Origin: Miltoncostaea marina | GTDB lineage: Bacteria; Actinomycetota; Thermoleophilia; Miltoncostaeales; Miltoncostaeaceae | Direction: 5' to 3' | Assembly: GCF_018141525.1 (NCBI RefSeq) | Contig: NZ_CP064655.1 | Span: forward strand, 1,612,001-1,676,000 | DNA: 64,000 nucleotides | Shown here: positions 1 through 8,861 of the stretch, piece by piece | How the letters are laid out: each line of letters opens with the position of its first letter | How positions within the stretch are numbered: position 1 is the stretch's first letter | Notes under the pieces: generated by a model | What the model was told of the DNA's origin: nothing | Databases searched by the model: none | The model's input: the letters and a program-made list of their open reading frames with translations, nothing else | Made by a program: the position numbers and the translations under genes

Positions 1-612
1 ATCCGCCGTGCGGCACAGCGAGGGCAGGTCGCGCGTGCGCGAGTGGGCGACGGTGACCGTGGCGGAGCGCGCGGTGAGCAGCAGCGCCATCGGCTTGCCG
101 ACGATCAGGCTGCGCCCCACCACCACCGCCGTGGCGCCCTCGATCTCCACGCCGGCGCGGTCGAGCAGCCACATCACGCCGGCCGGCGTGCACGGCACCG
201 AGCCCGGCTCGCCGCGCACCAGCCGGCCGAGGTTGACCGGCGCGAACCCGTCGACGTCCTTCGCGGGGTCGATCCGGTTCGCGATCAGCACCTCGGAGAG
301 CTGGTCGGGCACGGGCAGCTGCACGAGCATCCCGTCGACCTCGTCGTCGGCGTTGAGCCCGTCGATGACCGCGTCGAGCTCGGCCTGCGTCGTCTCGGCC
401 GGGAGCACGACGCGGCGCGACATCATCCCGGCCTCCTCCGCCGCGCGCGCCTTGCCGGCCTGGTAGAGCTCGGACGCCGGGTCGTCGCCCACCTGGATGC
501 CGACGAGCCCGGGCGGGCGCCCGTGGCGCGCGCGGAACGCCGCCGCGCCCTCGGCCACCTGCGCGCGCAGCTCCGCCGCCGCCGCCTTGCCGTCGATGAT
601 CGTCGCCGCCAT
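1..612 (-). CDS. folD: Bifunctional methylenetetrahydrofolate dehydrogenase/cyclohydrolase FolD (3' end outside window)
   Basis: FolD interconverts 5,10-methylene-, methenyl- and 10-formyl-tetrahydrofolate in cytosolic one-carbon metabolism. The visible 204 residues start MAATIIDGKAAAAELR and contain the catalytic Tyr50 and Lys54 (SELYQAGK), the family signatures QLPVPDQ, DVDGFAPVN and PCTPAGVM, and the nucleotide-binding VVVGRSLIVGKPMALL. The gene runs off the left edge, so the C-terminus is missing only because of the window. Its ATG shares one base with the TGA stop of the upstream helicase gene (TGATG), so the two are probably translationally coupled. Family assignment is secure. Confidence 0.95.
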   Translation of the reverse strand, partial: MAATIIDGKAAAAELRAQVAEGAAAFRARHGRPPGLVGIQVGDDPASELYQAGKARAAEEAGMMSRRVVLPAETTQAELDAVIDGLNADDEVDGMLVQLPVPDQLSEVLIANRIDPAKDVDGFAPVNLGRLVRGEPGSVPCTPAGVMWLLDRAGVEIEGATAVVVGRSLIVGKPMALLLTARSATVTVAHSRTRDLPSLCRTAD

Positions 613-2783
613 CAGCCCACCTTCCGCATGGGCGCCGCGCCGGCCATCAGCCGCCGCTCCGCCCCGTCCTGCGAGAACCGCACCCGCACGAGCTCACCCC
701 CGCTCTCGATCGCCGTCACGACACCCTCGCCGAACGTCGCGTGCAGCACCGAGTCGCCGGTGGCGAGCGCCGGCACCCGGGGCGCGGGCGGGCCGGACCG
801 CCACCCGCCGCCGCCGTCCGCGGGCATACCCGCCAGATGCCCCCGTGAGCGCCGCCCGCCCGCGGGCTCGCGCAGCGCGTCGGCGGGCAGCTCGCCGAGG
901 AACCGCGACGGCAGCCGGTAGTCGCGGCCGCCGTGCATCGCGCGGCTGTCGGCGTGGGTCAGCATGAGGTGGCGCCGCGCCCGCGTGAGCCCCACGTAGA
1001 AGAGGCGCCGCTCCTCCTCGAGGGCCTCCCGCGTGTCCGAGCGGATGTGCGGGAACAGGCCCTCCTCGAGCCCCGTGATCAACACGGTGTCGAACTCGAG
1101 GCCCTTCGCGTTGTGGATGGTCATGAGCGTGACGGCGCCGGTCGACTGATCGACCAGGTCCGCGTCGGCCTGGAGCGCGATGCCCTCGAGGAAGCCCGCG
1201 AGGGTCGCCTGCTCCTCCGAGGCGTCGTACTCGGCCGCCACGCGGACCATCTCCTCGAGGTTCTCGATGCGGCCCTGGGCCTCGAACGTGCCCTCGCGCT
1301 CCAGGGCGTCGCGCAGGCCTGAGCGCTCGAGCACCTCCTCGAGGATGCGGTCGAGCGGCGCGCCGGCCTCCGCCCGCTGCCGCACGTCGGCCAGGAGCGC
1401 CCCGGTGGCCGCCAGCGTCGCCCGCTGGCCGGGCGGCAGACCGGGCACCTCGTCGGGGCGCAGCACGCCCTCCGAGACGGGCGTCTCGCGGGCCGCCGCG
1501 AACGCCTCGAGCTTGGCCACGCAGCCGGGCCCGAGCCCGCGCTTGGGCGCGCCCAGCATGCGCGCCAGGCTGACCCCGTCGGCCGGGTTGGCCACGACCC
1601 GCAGGTACGCGAGCAGGTCGCGCACCTCGGCGCGCTCGTAGAAGCGCGGGCCGCCGACGACGGCGTACGGGACGGCGCGGCGCACGAGCTGGTCCTCGAT
1701 CGCGCGGCTCTGGGCGTTGGTGCGGTAGAAGACCGCGACCTCCGACAGGCTCGCCCCCCGCCCGACCGCGCGGTCGATCTCCGCGGCCACCACCCGCGCC
1801 TCCTCGTGCTCGTCGCGGCACGCCATCACGGTGATCGGCTCGCCGTCGCCGAGGTCGGTCCACAGGCGCTTGGGGTGGCGGTGCGGGTTGCGCTCCACGA
1901 CCGCGTTGGCGGCGCGCAGGATGGTGCCGGTGGAGCGGTAGTTCTGCTCGAGGGCGACCACGTGCGCGTCGGGGTAGTCGCGCTCGAAGTCGAGGATGTT
2001 GCGCACGTCGGCGCCGCGCCAGGAGTAGATGCCCTGGTCGTCGTCGCCCACCGCCACGACGTTGCGCTGCGGCTCGGCGAGCACGCGCACGAGGCGGTAC
2101 TGCGCGTGGTTCGTGTCCTGGTACTCGTCGACCAGGACGTGCTCGAAGCGCGACTGCCAGCGCGCCCGCACGGCGGCGTCCTCCTCCAGCAGCTGCGCGG
2201 TGACCATCAGCAGGTCGTCGAAGTCCATGGCCCCGTTGGCGCGCAGCGCCTCGGCGTAGCGCCGGTACACCCGGGCCACCACCTCGTCGGCGAACGAGCC
2301 GGCCATCGCCGCCATCTCCTCCGGCCCCTGGAGCAGGCTCTTCGCGTCGGAGATGCGGGCCTGCACCGCCCGCGGCGGCGTGCGCTTGGGGTCGATCTCC
2401 TCCTCGACCAGGCAGCGGCGGATGAGCCGCAGCTGGTCGTCGGCGTCGTAGATCGAGAAGTCGCGCGCGTACCCGGCGGCGGGGGCCTCCACGCGGAGGA
2501 TCCGCACGCACGCCGAGTGGAAGGTCGACGCCCAGATCGCGCGCGCCCGCGGGCCGACCAGGCGGCCGATGCGCTCGCGCATCTCGCCGGCCGCCTTGTT
2601 GGTGAAGGTGATCGCGAGGATCGCCTCCGGGCGCACGCCCGCCTCGCCGATGAGGCGGGCGACCCGGTGGGTCAGGACGCGGGTCTTGCCGCTGCCGGCG
2701 CCGGCCAGCACGAGCAGCGGCCCCTCCCCGTGGAGGACGGCCTCGCGCTGCGGTGGGTTGAGGCCGTCGAGCGGGTCGGACAC
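612..2783 (-). CDS. pcrA: ATP-dependent DNA helicase PcrA (UvrD/Rep family)
   Basis: Superfamily 1A 3'-5' helicase acting in excision repair and removal of replication and transcription blocks. The 723-residue protein has Walker A GAGSGKT (residues 28-34), the TFTNKAAGEM motif Ia, VDEYQDTN (motif II), GDDDQGIYSWRGA (motif III) and VGLTRARRHL (motif VI). Its C-terminal tail (ATFGEGVVTAIESGG) matches the Tudor-like domain that in PcrA contacts RNA polymerase. Length is typical. The start is GTG; a TAGCAT box lies seven bases upstream, so the mRNA is probably leaderless. folD follows with a one-base overlap. Confidence 0.96.
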   Translation of the reverse strand: MSDPLDGLNPPQREAVLHGEGPLLVLAGAGSGKTRVLTHRVARLIGEAGVRPEAILAITFTNKAAGEMRERIGRLVGPRARAIWASTFHSACVRILRVEAPAAGYARDFSIYDADDQLRLIRRCLVEEEIDPKRTPPRAVQARISDAKSLLQGPEEMAAMAGSFADEVVARVYRRYAEALRANGAMDFDDLLMVTAQLLEEDAAVRARWQSRFEHVLVDEYQDTNHAQYRLVRVLAEPQRNVVAVGDDDQGIYSWRGADVRNILDFERDYPDAHVVALEQNYRSTGTILRAANAVVERNPHRHPKRLWTDLGDGEPITVMACRDEHEEARVVAAEIDRAVGRGASLSEVAVFYRTNAQSRAIEDQLVRRAVPYAVVGGPRFYERAEVRDLLAYLRVVANPADGVSLARMLGAPKRGLGPGCVAKLEAFAAARETPVSEGVLRPDEVPGLPPGQRATLAATGALLADVRQRAEAGAPLDRILEEVLERSGLRDALEREGTFEAQGRIENLEEMVRVAAEYDASEEQATLAGFLEGIALQADADLVDQSTGAVTLMTIHNAKGLEFDTVLITGLEEGLFPHIRSDTREALEEERRLFYVGLTRARRHLMLTHADSRAMHGGRDYRLPSRFLGELPADALREPAGGRRSRGHLAGMPADGGGGWRSGPPAPRVPALATGDSVLHATFGEGVVTAIESGGELVRVRFSQDGAERRLMAGAAPMRKVG

Positions 2784-2790
2784 CTCCAGG

Positions 2791-2796
2791 ATGCTA
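2791..2796 (-). promoter_or_regulatory. -10 box of a probable leaderless promoter for pcrA
   Basis: On the minus strand TAGCAT ends seven bases before the GTG start of pcrA, which puts the expected transcription start at or next to the start codon. One of nine such TANNNT boxes in the window. No clear -35 element is visible. Confidence 0.5.
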
Positions 2797-2823
2797 CCGG
2801 AGGGGTCCGCCGCCCCGGCCGGC

Positions 2824-3240
2824 TCAGCCCTGCAGGTGGATGCGCACCACGGGGATCACCCGCGAGGTGGCCGCCTCGTACTCCGCGAACTGCGGGTACT
2901 TGGTCTTCATCTCCTCCCAGATGCGATCGCGCTCGTCACCGGTGACCTCCTCGGCGCGGCCGCGCACCGTGCGGTCGCCCAGCTCGACCTCGACCTCCGG
3001 GTTGGCCTTCACGTTGTAGTACCAGTCGGGGTGCGCGTCCTCGCCGGCGCGCGACGCGAACACCACGATCGCGCCGTCCTCCTTGAGGTGCATGAGCGGG
3101 TTGAGCCGCTCCTTGCCGCTCTTCGCGCCCACGCTGTGCAGGATGACGAGCGGGCGGGTCGCGAACTCCTCGACGTGGCCGCCGTTGGCCCGGAACTCCT
3201 CGATGACGGCCCTGTTCCAGCCGGTGAAGTCCATCCCCAT
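2824..3240 (-). CDS. Nitroreductase/deazaflavin-dependent oxidoreductase family protein (DUF385-like)
   Basis: A 138-residue split-barrel protein of the F420-dependent nitroreductase (Ddn-like) family, which uses F420H2 or related flavins to reduce diverse substrates. Diagnostic stretches are the N-terminal GWNRAVIEEFRANGG, the conserved LILHSVGAKSGKERLNPL-like segment (here VILHSVGAKSGKERLNPL), HPDWYYNVKANPEVEVELG and a C-terminal RVIPVVRIHLQG. The start at ATG 3240 was preferred because AGGGGG lies eight bases upstream; an upstream GTG at 3249 is possible. Substrate unknown. No partner gene is adjacent; cysE lies upstream on the same strand with a 60-base gap. Confidence 0.85.
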   Translation of the reverse strand: MGMDFTGWNRAVIEEFRANGGHVEEFATRPLVILHSVGAKSGKERLNPLMHLKEDGAIVVFASRAGEDAHPDWYYNVKANPEVEVELGDRTVRGRAEEVTGDERDRIWEEMKTKYPQFAEYEAATSRVIPVVRIHLQG

Positions 3241-3300
3241 GGTGCACACCCCCTCGTCGTACGCCGGAGTCGCGAGCGTGTCAGAGGGAGGGCCGGCGCG

Positions 3301-4083
3301 CTAGATGCCGGCCCCCGGGTTGAGCCCCAGGATGGAGGCGATCTCGTCCTGCGCGCCGGGCGGGTCGCCCTCGCGCGCCTCGCGCGGGCGGGGCTCGCGG
3401 CCGGCCCGCATGTGCTCGATGTCGCGCTCCAGCTCGGCCACCCGCCGCACCAGGCGGGACATCGCCTCGGCGACCGGGTCGGGCAGCCGCACGTGGTCGA
3501 TGTCGGGGTGGTGCACGTCGCGCACCTTCTGGCCGTCGACCACGACCGCGCGGCCCGGGTTGCCGACGACGGTCGTGTTCGGGGGCACGTCCTTGATGAC
3601 GATCGCGCCGGCGCCCACCTTCGCGCCCTCGCCGATCTCCACCGGGCCGAGCACGCTCGCGCCCGTGCCGACGATGACCCCGTCGCGCACGGTCGGGTGC
3701 CGCTTGCCGACGTCCTTGCCGGTGCCGCCGAGCGTGACCCCCTGGTAGAGGGTGACGTCCTCGCCGATCTCGGTGGTCTCGCCGATCACCACGCCCATGC
3801 CGTGGTCGATGAAGAAGCCCGGGCCGATCGTGGCGCCGGGGTGGATCTCGATGCCGGTGAGCGCGCGCCCGACCTGGCTGACCACGCGGGCGGGCGTGCG
3901 CAGGCCGCGCCGGTAGAGGGCGTGGGCTCCGCGGTGCAGCCAGATCGCGTGCAGCCCGGGGTAGCAGAGCAGGATCTCGGCGAGCGAGGTGGCGGCCGGG
4001 TCGCGCTCGCGCGCGACCTCGATGTCCCGCCCGAGGGAACGCTTGGCGGCCCCGAGCCGCCCGAGCAGCGAGCGCCGGACCAT
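3301..4083 (-). CDS. cysE: Serine O-acetyltransferase (EpsC/short CysE type)
   Basis: Transfers an acetyl group from acetyl-CoA to L-serine, giving O-acetylserine, the substrate of the nearby cysteine synthase. The 260-residue protein has the helical N-terminal part ([17 protein letters not shown]) and a left-handed beta-helix of hexapeptide repeats ([45 protein letters not shown]) including the catalytic His of IDHG. The C-terminal about 60 residues are charged and extend beyond the usual short form. A perfect TATACT lies seven bases before the ATG, indicating a leaderless transcript. Confidence 0.95.
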   Translation of the reverse strand: MVRRSLLGRLGAAKRSLGRDIEVARERDPAATSLAEILLCYPGLHAIWLHRGAHALYRRGLRTPARVVSQVGRALTGIEIHPGATIGPGFFIDHGMGVVIGETTEIGEDVTLYQGVTLGGTGKDVGKRHPTVRDGVIVGTGASVLGPVEIGEGAKVGAGAIVIKDVPPNTTVVGNPGRAVVVDGQKVRDVHHPDIDHVRLPDPVAEAMSRLVRRVAELERDIEHMRAGREPRPREAREGDPPGAQDEIASILGLNPGAGI

Positions 4084-4089
4084 GGTGGC

Positions 4090-4096
4090 TAGTATA
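4090..4096. promoter_or_regulatory. Overlapping divergent -10 boxes, cysE and NIL-domain gene
   Basis: The 38 bases between cysE (minus) and the NIL-domain gene (plus) contain TAGTATA. Read on the minus strand, 4096-4091 is TATACT, seven bases before the cysE ATG (leaderless). Read on the plus strand, 4090-4095 is TAGTAT, which would start an mRNA just ahead of the GAGGAGG ribosome site at 4109-4115. The two promoters would share bases, so their firing may be mutually exclusive. Confidence 0.45.
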
Positions 4097-4121
4097 GGAG
4101 CCTCCCCCGAGGAGGTGCCCC

Positions 4122-4358
4122 CTGACGCGCCGGCGACTGAAGCTCACGTTCCCGGAGCAGCTCATCCGCGAGCCGATCGTCTACACGCTCGGCAAGCGCT
4201 TCGACGTGGTGACCAACATCCGGCGCGCCGACGTGCGCGAGGACACGGGCTGGATCGTCATGGAGGTCACGGGCACCGAGCAGCGCCTCGACGAGGCGCG
4301 GCGCCACCTGGAGTCCCTCGGCGTGCGCGTCGACGACCTGGAGGCGTACCTCGAGTAG
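4122..4358 (+). CDS. Small NIL-domain protein, apparent CTG start
   Basis: A 78-residue protein ([18 protein letters not shown], then [20 protein letters not shown] and a C-terminal half ending DLEAYLE). The pattern LTFPxxLIxEPIVYxLGKxFxVVxNIRxADV is that of the NIL domain, otherwise found at the C-terminus of the methionine importer ATPase MetN and in small proteins or ferredoxins linked to sulfur metabolism. This fits its place between cysE and cysK. No ATG, GTG or TTG is available in frame before the domain; a CTG at 4122 follows a perfect GAGGAGG by six bases. Its role (metal or sulfur-compound sensing, sulfur transfer) is not determined. Confidence 0.85.
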   Translation: MTRRRLKLTFPEQLIREPIVYTLGKRFDVVTNIRRADVREDTGWIVMEVTGTEQRLDEARRHLESLGVRVDDLEAYLE

Positions 4359-4413
4359 CGTCGCCGTCGCCGGGGCGTCCTGCCGGCCGGGACCCTCCCC
4401 CACCGCCCGCGCG

Positions 4414-5028
4414 ATGCGCCTCGAGGGCCTCCGCGCCGACGGTCCCGAGTCGCTGCGCGCGCTGCTCGCGCAGGCCGGCGACCCGCCCTGGGACGCCGAC
4501 GTGGCGGACGACGACCCCGTGCGCGCCCTCCTCGCCGCCGAGGGATTCGAGCCCTACGCGCGCGTCGCCGTCATGGCGCGCGCGGTCGAGGGCCTGCCGG
4601 CGCCGCCCTACGTCTCCGGCGTGAGCGTCGAGCCGTACCGCAACGAGTGGGCCGAGGCCTTCACCGCCGCGGAGGCCATGGCGATGGACGGCCTGGCGAC
4701 CTTCGCCGAGATGGGTCAGCCCACCGGCTACGAGGCCGCCGAGGGCTTCGACGCCTTCGCGGTCGCGCGCGACCGCCGCGACATGCTGGGCTTCGCCCAG
4801 GCGATGGTGCCCGAGGGGTGGATCAACTGGATGGGCGTCGTGCCGCAGGCGCGCCGCCGCGGCATCGGCCGGCTGCTGATCGCCGACCTCGCCCGCCAGG
4901 TGCGCGAGGCGCGCGGCACCCACCTCGCCGCCCTGGTGGAGGTCGACACGCCCGGCCAGGCCTTCCTCGCCGCGCTGGGCTTCCGCGAGCGCGGCGCCCG
5001 GCGCACCCTGCTCATCCGCCGCGCCTGA
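4414..5028 (+). CDS. GNAT-family N-acetyltransferase
   Basis: 204 residues with a C-terminal GNAT fold: the acetyl-CoA loop is VPQARRRGIGRLLIADL (around residues 147-163), preceded by the beta-strand NWMGV and followed by GTHLAALVEVDTPGQAFLAALGFRERG. The N-terminal half (VSVEPYRNEWAEAFTAAEAMAMDG) may form a second, degenerate acetyltransferase half-domain. Substrate cannot be told. It follows the NIL-domain gene by 55 bases on the same strand and could be co-transcribed. Confidence 0.85.
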   Translation: MRLEGLRADGPESLRALLAQAGDPPWDADVADDDPVRALLAAEGFEPYARVAVMARAVEGLPAPPYVSGVSVEPYRNEWAEAFTAAEAMAMDGLATFAEMGQPTGYEAAEGFDAFAVARDRRDMLGFAQAMVPEGWINWMGVVPQARRRGIGRLLIADLARQVREARGTHLAALVEVDTPGQAFLAALGFRERGARRTLLIRRA

Positions 5029-5052
5029 CGCGGCCGCGGCCCCGGAGGGGCC

Positions 5053-5982
<930 letters not shown>

Positions 5983-5990
5983 CGCGCGAG

Positions 5991-5996
5991 ACCCTA
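5991..5996 (-). promoter_or_regulatory. -10 box of a probable leaderless cysK promoter
   Basis: TAGGGT on the minus strand, eight bases before the GTG start of cysK. It lies in the 19-base gap between cysK and the stop of the upstream kinase gene, so cysK may have its own promoter despite the tight spacing. Confidence 0.4.
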
Positions 5997-6001
5997 CCGC
6001 A

Positions 6002-6991
6002 TCAGGTCGCCGGCGATCCCGCCAGATCGCGCAGCGGCGTCTCGGGGCGCGCGCCGTAGTGCGAGATGACCTCGGCGGCGGCCACGGCGCCGATGCGGGC
6101 GCAGTCGGCGAGCGGGGCGCCCCTGGTGAGCCCGTGCAGGAAGCCGGCCGCGAACAGGTCGCCGGCGCCGGTGGTGTCGACCACGTGCTCCACGCGCTTC
6201 GCGGGCACCTCGGCGACCGCGTCGCGCGTCACCACCAGGCAGCCCTCGGCGGAGCGCGTCACCACCGCGATCTCGCAGCGGCCGCGCACCGCCGCCACCG
6301 CGGCCTCCAGGTCGGTGCGGTAGAGGGCGCGGATCTCGGCCTCGTTGGCGAACAGCACGTCCACCCGCCCGTCGACCAGCTCGAGGAACTCGTCGCGGTG
6401 GCGCTCGACGCAGAAGCTGTCCGAGAGGGTCAGCGCCACGCGCCGGCCCGCCGCGTGGGCGGCGTCCATGGCGACGCGGAAGGCCTCCTTCGCCCGCGGC
6501 GGGTCCCAGAGGTAGCCCTCGAGGTAGGTCACCGCCGACGCCGCCACGCGCTCGCCGTCGATGTCCTCGGGCCCGAGGCCGGTGCAGGCGCCCAGGTACG
6601 TGGACATCGTGCGCTGCGCGTCCGGCGTGACCAGGATCAGGCAGCGCGCCGTGCCCGGGCCGTCGGCGGCCGGCGGCGTGTCGAAGGCCACCCCGGCCGC
6701 CCGGATGTCGTGGGCGAAGATGCGCCCGAGCTCGTCGTCGCGGACCTTGCCGATGTAGGCGGCGCGGCCGCCGAGCGAGGCGACGCCGGCGATGGAGTTG
6801 GCGACCGACCCGCCGGAGACCTCGACGCCGGGGCCCATGCGGTCGTAGAGCGCGTCGGCCTGCGCGGCGTCGATCAGCGTCATCGAGCCCTTGGCGAGGC
6901 CGTGCTCGCCGAGGAACGCGTCCTCCGAGCGCGCGAGCACGTCGACGATCGCGTTGCCGATCCCGAGCACGTCGAACTCCGCCTGCGCCAT
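6002..6991 (-). CDS. PfkB-family carbohydrate kinase, adenosine-kinase-like
   Basis: Ribokinase-fold kinase of 329 residues. It has the N-terminal [12 protein letters not shown], the [16 protein letters not shown] substrate-binding segment, the EGYLWDPP strand and the PfkB signature 2 [17 protein letters not shown] with the catalytic Asp. The overall pattern ([24 protein letters not shown]) is that of the adenosine kinase/sugar kinase subgroup, so phosphorylation of a nucleoside or sugar is expected; the exact substrate is unproven. ATG at 6991 was chosen because GGGGAGAGG lies just upstream and the family start motif follows at once. Confidence 0.9.
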   Translation of the reverse strand: MAQAEFDVLGIGNAIVDVLARSEDAFLGEHGLAKGSMTLIDAAQADALYDRMGPGVEVSGGSVANSIAGVASLGGRAAYIGKVRDDELGRIFAHDIRAAGVAFDTPPAADGPGTARCLILVTPDAQRTMSTYLGACTGLGPEDIDGERVAASAVTYLEGYLWDPPRAKEAFRVAMDAAHAAGRRVALTLSDSFCVERHRDEFLELVDGRVDVLFANEAEIRALYRTDLEAAVAAVRGRCEIAVVTRSAEGCLVVTRDAVAEVPAKRVEHVVDTTGAGDLFAAGFLHGLTRGAPLADCARIGAVAAAEVISHYGARPETPLRDLAGSPAT

Positions 6992-7062
6992 CCGCGCCTC
7001 TCCCCTCGTCGTGGCCGCCGGGCAGCCTACCCGCGGGGATCCGTTACGGGCCGGTGACGTTC

Positions 7063-7099
7063 CCACCGCCCCCTCCACAGGCTGTGGAGGGGGCGGTGG
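7063..7099 (-). terminator. Perfect 18-bp hairpin terminator
   Basis: CCACCGCCCCCTCCACAG (7063-7080) is exactly complementary to 7082-7099, with one formal loop base. It begins six bases after the stop of the secreted-protein gene (minus strand) and precedes the kinase gene. There is no T-run, as is common for terminators in GC-rich actinobacteria. Confidence 0.75.
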
Positions 7100-7104
7100 C
7101 GCGA

Positions 7105-7614
7105 TCAGATGACGGCGGCCGCCCGGCACACCTCGCCGCCGCGCCGGGCGCGGGCGACGGCGGTGACGCGTGTGCGGGGGCTGCCCGGGGCCACGACGGT
7201 GCGCATCTCGAAGGAGCCGCTCGGCGCGGCGGTCGTCGCCGCGCGGGCCAGCACGCGCGCGGCGTTGCGGCGGATCACGACGCCCCAGCGCCGGCCGTCG
7301 CGGTTCTGGTCGACCTCGAAGTCGACCTCGATGGGGCCGTTCTCGGGGCTCAGCTTGAGCGTCGCCGTGCTGGTGGCGCTGCAGACGCCGCGCACCCGGA
7401 CGTCCGTGCGGTCGCCCCGCCGGCCCGCGTCGTCCCCGCCCCGGCGGGCGGAGTCGTCGGGGGCGCCGCCCCCGGCGCGGGCGGGGGTGTCGTCGGAGCC
7501 GGGCGGGTCGTCGGCGCCCTGGCGGGCGAGCGCGACGGGGGCCGTCGCGACCAGGCCGATGGCGATGGCGGCGGCGCACGCCGCGCGGAGCGTGGCGGTG
7601 GGGGCGGTGGGCAT
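7105..7614 (-). CDS. Secreted protein, paralogue of the next gene
   Basis: 169 residues beginning with a signal peptide (LRAACAAAIAIGLVATAPVALA, cleavage near residue 31), then a low-complexity acidic/Gly segment, then a domain of about 100 residues starting VRVRGVCSATSTATLKLSP and ending GGEVCRAAAVI. The same domain, with the same two cysteines near its ends (probable disulfide), makes up the gene at 7704-8132, so the two are tandem duplicates. I do not recognise the family. AGGAGG lies eight bases before the ATG. A conserved palindrome (7687-7712) lies upstream and a strong hairpin terminator downstream, so it ends the two-component operon or is its target. Confidence 0.75.
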   Translation of the reverse strand: MPTAPTATLRAACAAAIAIGLVATAPVALARQGADDPPGSDDTPARAGGGAPDDSARRGGDDAGRRGDRTDVRVRGVCSATSTATLKLSPENGPIEVDFEVDQNRDGRRWGVVIRRNAARVLARAATTAAPSGSFEMRTVVAPGSPRTRVTAVARARRGGEVCRAAAVI

Positions 7615-7686
7615 CTCGCGTCCTCCTGATCGTGACGCCGGGGTGGCGCCGTGCGGGTCCACGGTCGCCCCGCCGTGGCCGGGGCG

Positions 7687-7712
7687 GCAATCGGACATCT
7701 GTCCTACGACCC
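7687..7712. promoter_or_regulatory. Conserved palindromic site upstream of the first secreted paralogue
   Basis: 26 bp beginning GCAATCGGAC match 8164-8189 at 23 positions. The centre is the inverted repeat GGACA-TC-TGTCC (7693-7704). Both copies lie at the stop codon of the upstream gene and upstream of one of the two secreted paralogues. Candidate binding site for the neighbouring NarL/LuxR-type response regulator. Confidence 0.5.
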
Positions 7713-8132
7713 GGCGACGGTCGCGGCGGCGGAGCACGTCTCGCCGCGGGGCGCCGCCGCGCGCACCCGCACCGCGTCGGGGCCGGTGTAGTCGGGCAGC
7801 GTCACCCGGAACGCGAAGCCGCGGGCCGACCGGGTCGCCCGCACGCGGGCCCGGGCGACGAGGCGCCGCTCGTGGACGACGGTCACCCGCCAGCGGCCCG
7901 CCGTCGGCGTGCGCACGCGCAGGTCGGCGCGGATCCGCCCGTCCTCGGCGCGCAGGCGCAGCTCCGCCCGGCTCGCGCGCCCGCAGGCGCCCGCCACGCG
8001 CACCTCCACGCGGTCGTCGTCCCGGCCGCGCCCGTCGTCGCGGGCCGCCGCGGGCGCCGTGCCACAGAGCGCGGCGGCCGCCGCGCCGGCGAGGGCCAGG
8101 GCGAGCAACCGGCTGGACGGGGTGCGGCCCAC
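7704..8132 (-). CDS. Secreted protein, paralogue of the downstream gene
   Basis: 142 residues with a signal peptide (SSRLLALALAGAAAAALCGTAPAAA) and a domain running from VEVRVAGACGRASRAELRL to ETCSAAATVAGS. The layout matches the product of 7105-7614: a first cysteine after VRVxG(A/V)C, a TxxGRWxVxV(V/I) strand and a second cysteine near the C-terminus. Arginine-rich and acidic linkers suggest an exported, perhaps surface-bound, beta-sandwich. Function unknown. It follows the response-regulator gene by 48 bases, with a copy of the conserved palindrome between them. Confidence 0.75.
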   Translation of the reverse strand: MGRTPSSRLLALALAGAAAAALCGTAPAAARDDGRGRDDDRVEVRVAGACGRASRAELRLRAEDGRIRADLRVRTPTAGRWRVTVVHERRLVARARVRATRSARGFAFRVTLPDYTGPDAVRVRAAAPRGETCSAAATVAGS

Positions 8133-8163
8133 GCCACGAGGGTCGCCGCCCGCCGCGGCCGCC

Positions 8164-8189
8164 GCAATCGGACGTCGGTCCTAGGACCC
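8164..8189. promoter_or_regulatory. Conserved palindromic site upstream of the second secreted paralogue
   Basis: Second copy of the site at 7687-7712, 23 of 26 positions identical. Contains GGAC-GTCG-GTCC and the perfect palindrome GGTCCTAGGACC (8177-8188) spanning the response-regulator stop codon. Confidence 0.5.
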
Positions 8190-8831
8190 CCCCGCCGGCC
8201 CGCCGCCGCCCGGGCCCCCGGCGACGCCGTTGCGGATCGCCCAGAGGGCCGCCTGCGTGCGATCGCCGACGCCGATCGCCCGGAAGATGCTCGTGAGATG
8301 CGCCTTCACCGTCTTCTCGCTGATCGCCAGGCGGTGGGCGATCAGCTTGTTCGGCAGGCCCTCGGCGACCAGCGCGAGCACCTCCCGCTCGCGGGCCGAC
8401 AGGCCGGTCGCGGCGCCGGCCGGCGCCGGCGCCGCGGCGCCCGTCGCGGGCCCCGACCGGCTGGCGAGCAGCGCGCTGGCGGCCCGCGGGTCGAGCGGCG
8501 CCTCGCCCCGGGCGGCCGCCCGGATGCCGCGCTCCACCTCGTCCGGGGTGGCGTCCTTCAGCAGGTAGCCGATCGCGCCGGCGTCGAGGGCGGCCAGGAT
8601 GCGGGCCCGGTCCGAGAACGAGGTCAGGATCACCACCGCCGTCCCCGGGTGGCGCTCGCGGATCATCCGCGTGGCCTCGATCCCGTCGGGCGCGGGCATC
8701 TCGAGGTCCATCAGCACGACGTCGGCGCCGCGCGCGGCGAGGGCCGCGAGGGCCTCGGCGGCCGAGCCCGCCGACGCGGTCACCTCGACCCCGTCGAACG
8801 TGCCGACCAGCTGCGCCAGGCCGGCGCGCAC
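8181..8831 (-). CDS. NarL/LuxR-family response regulator, N-terminus frameshifted
   Basis: Receiver plus LuxR-type HTH. The phospho-acceptor Asp lies in VVLMDLEMP, the switch Thr/Ser in VVILTSF, the Lys in YLLKDA, and the HTH has LSAREREVLALVAEGLPNKLIAHRLAISEKTVKAH split over two helices. From GTG 8831 the protein lacks the first strand and the acidic pair. Those residues are encoded just upstream: GTG at 8865 (overlapping the kinase stop as GTGA) gives VIRVV, but at 8850-8847 two bases appear to be missing, after which DDHAVV continues in the frame used here. So the gene is either broken, translated from the internal GTG, or carries a sequence error. It is partnered with the histidine kinase upstream. 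Confidence 0.85.
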   Translation of the reverse strand: MRAGLAQLVGTFDGVEVTASAGSAAEALAALAARGADVVLMDLEMPAPDGIEATRMIRERHPGTAVVILTSFSDRARILAALDAGAIGYLLKDATPDEVERGIRAAARGEAPLDPRAASALLASRSGPATGAAAPAPAGAATGLSAREREVLALVAEGLPNKLIAHRLAISEKTVKAHLTSIFRAIGVGDRTQAALWAIRNGVAGGPGGGGPAGGS

Positions 8832-8861
8832 GACGGCGTGGTCGTCGCTGCACCACCCGGA

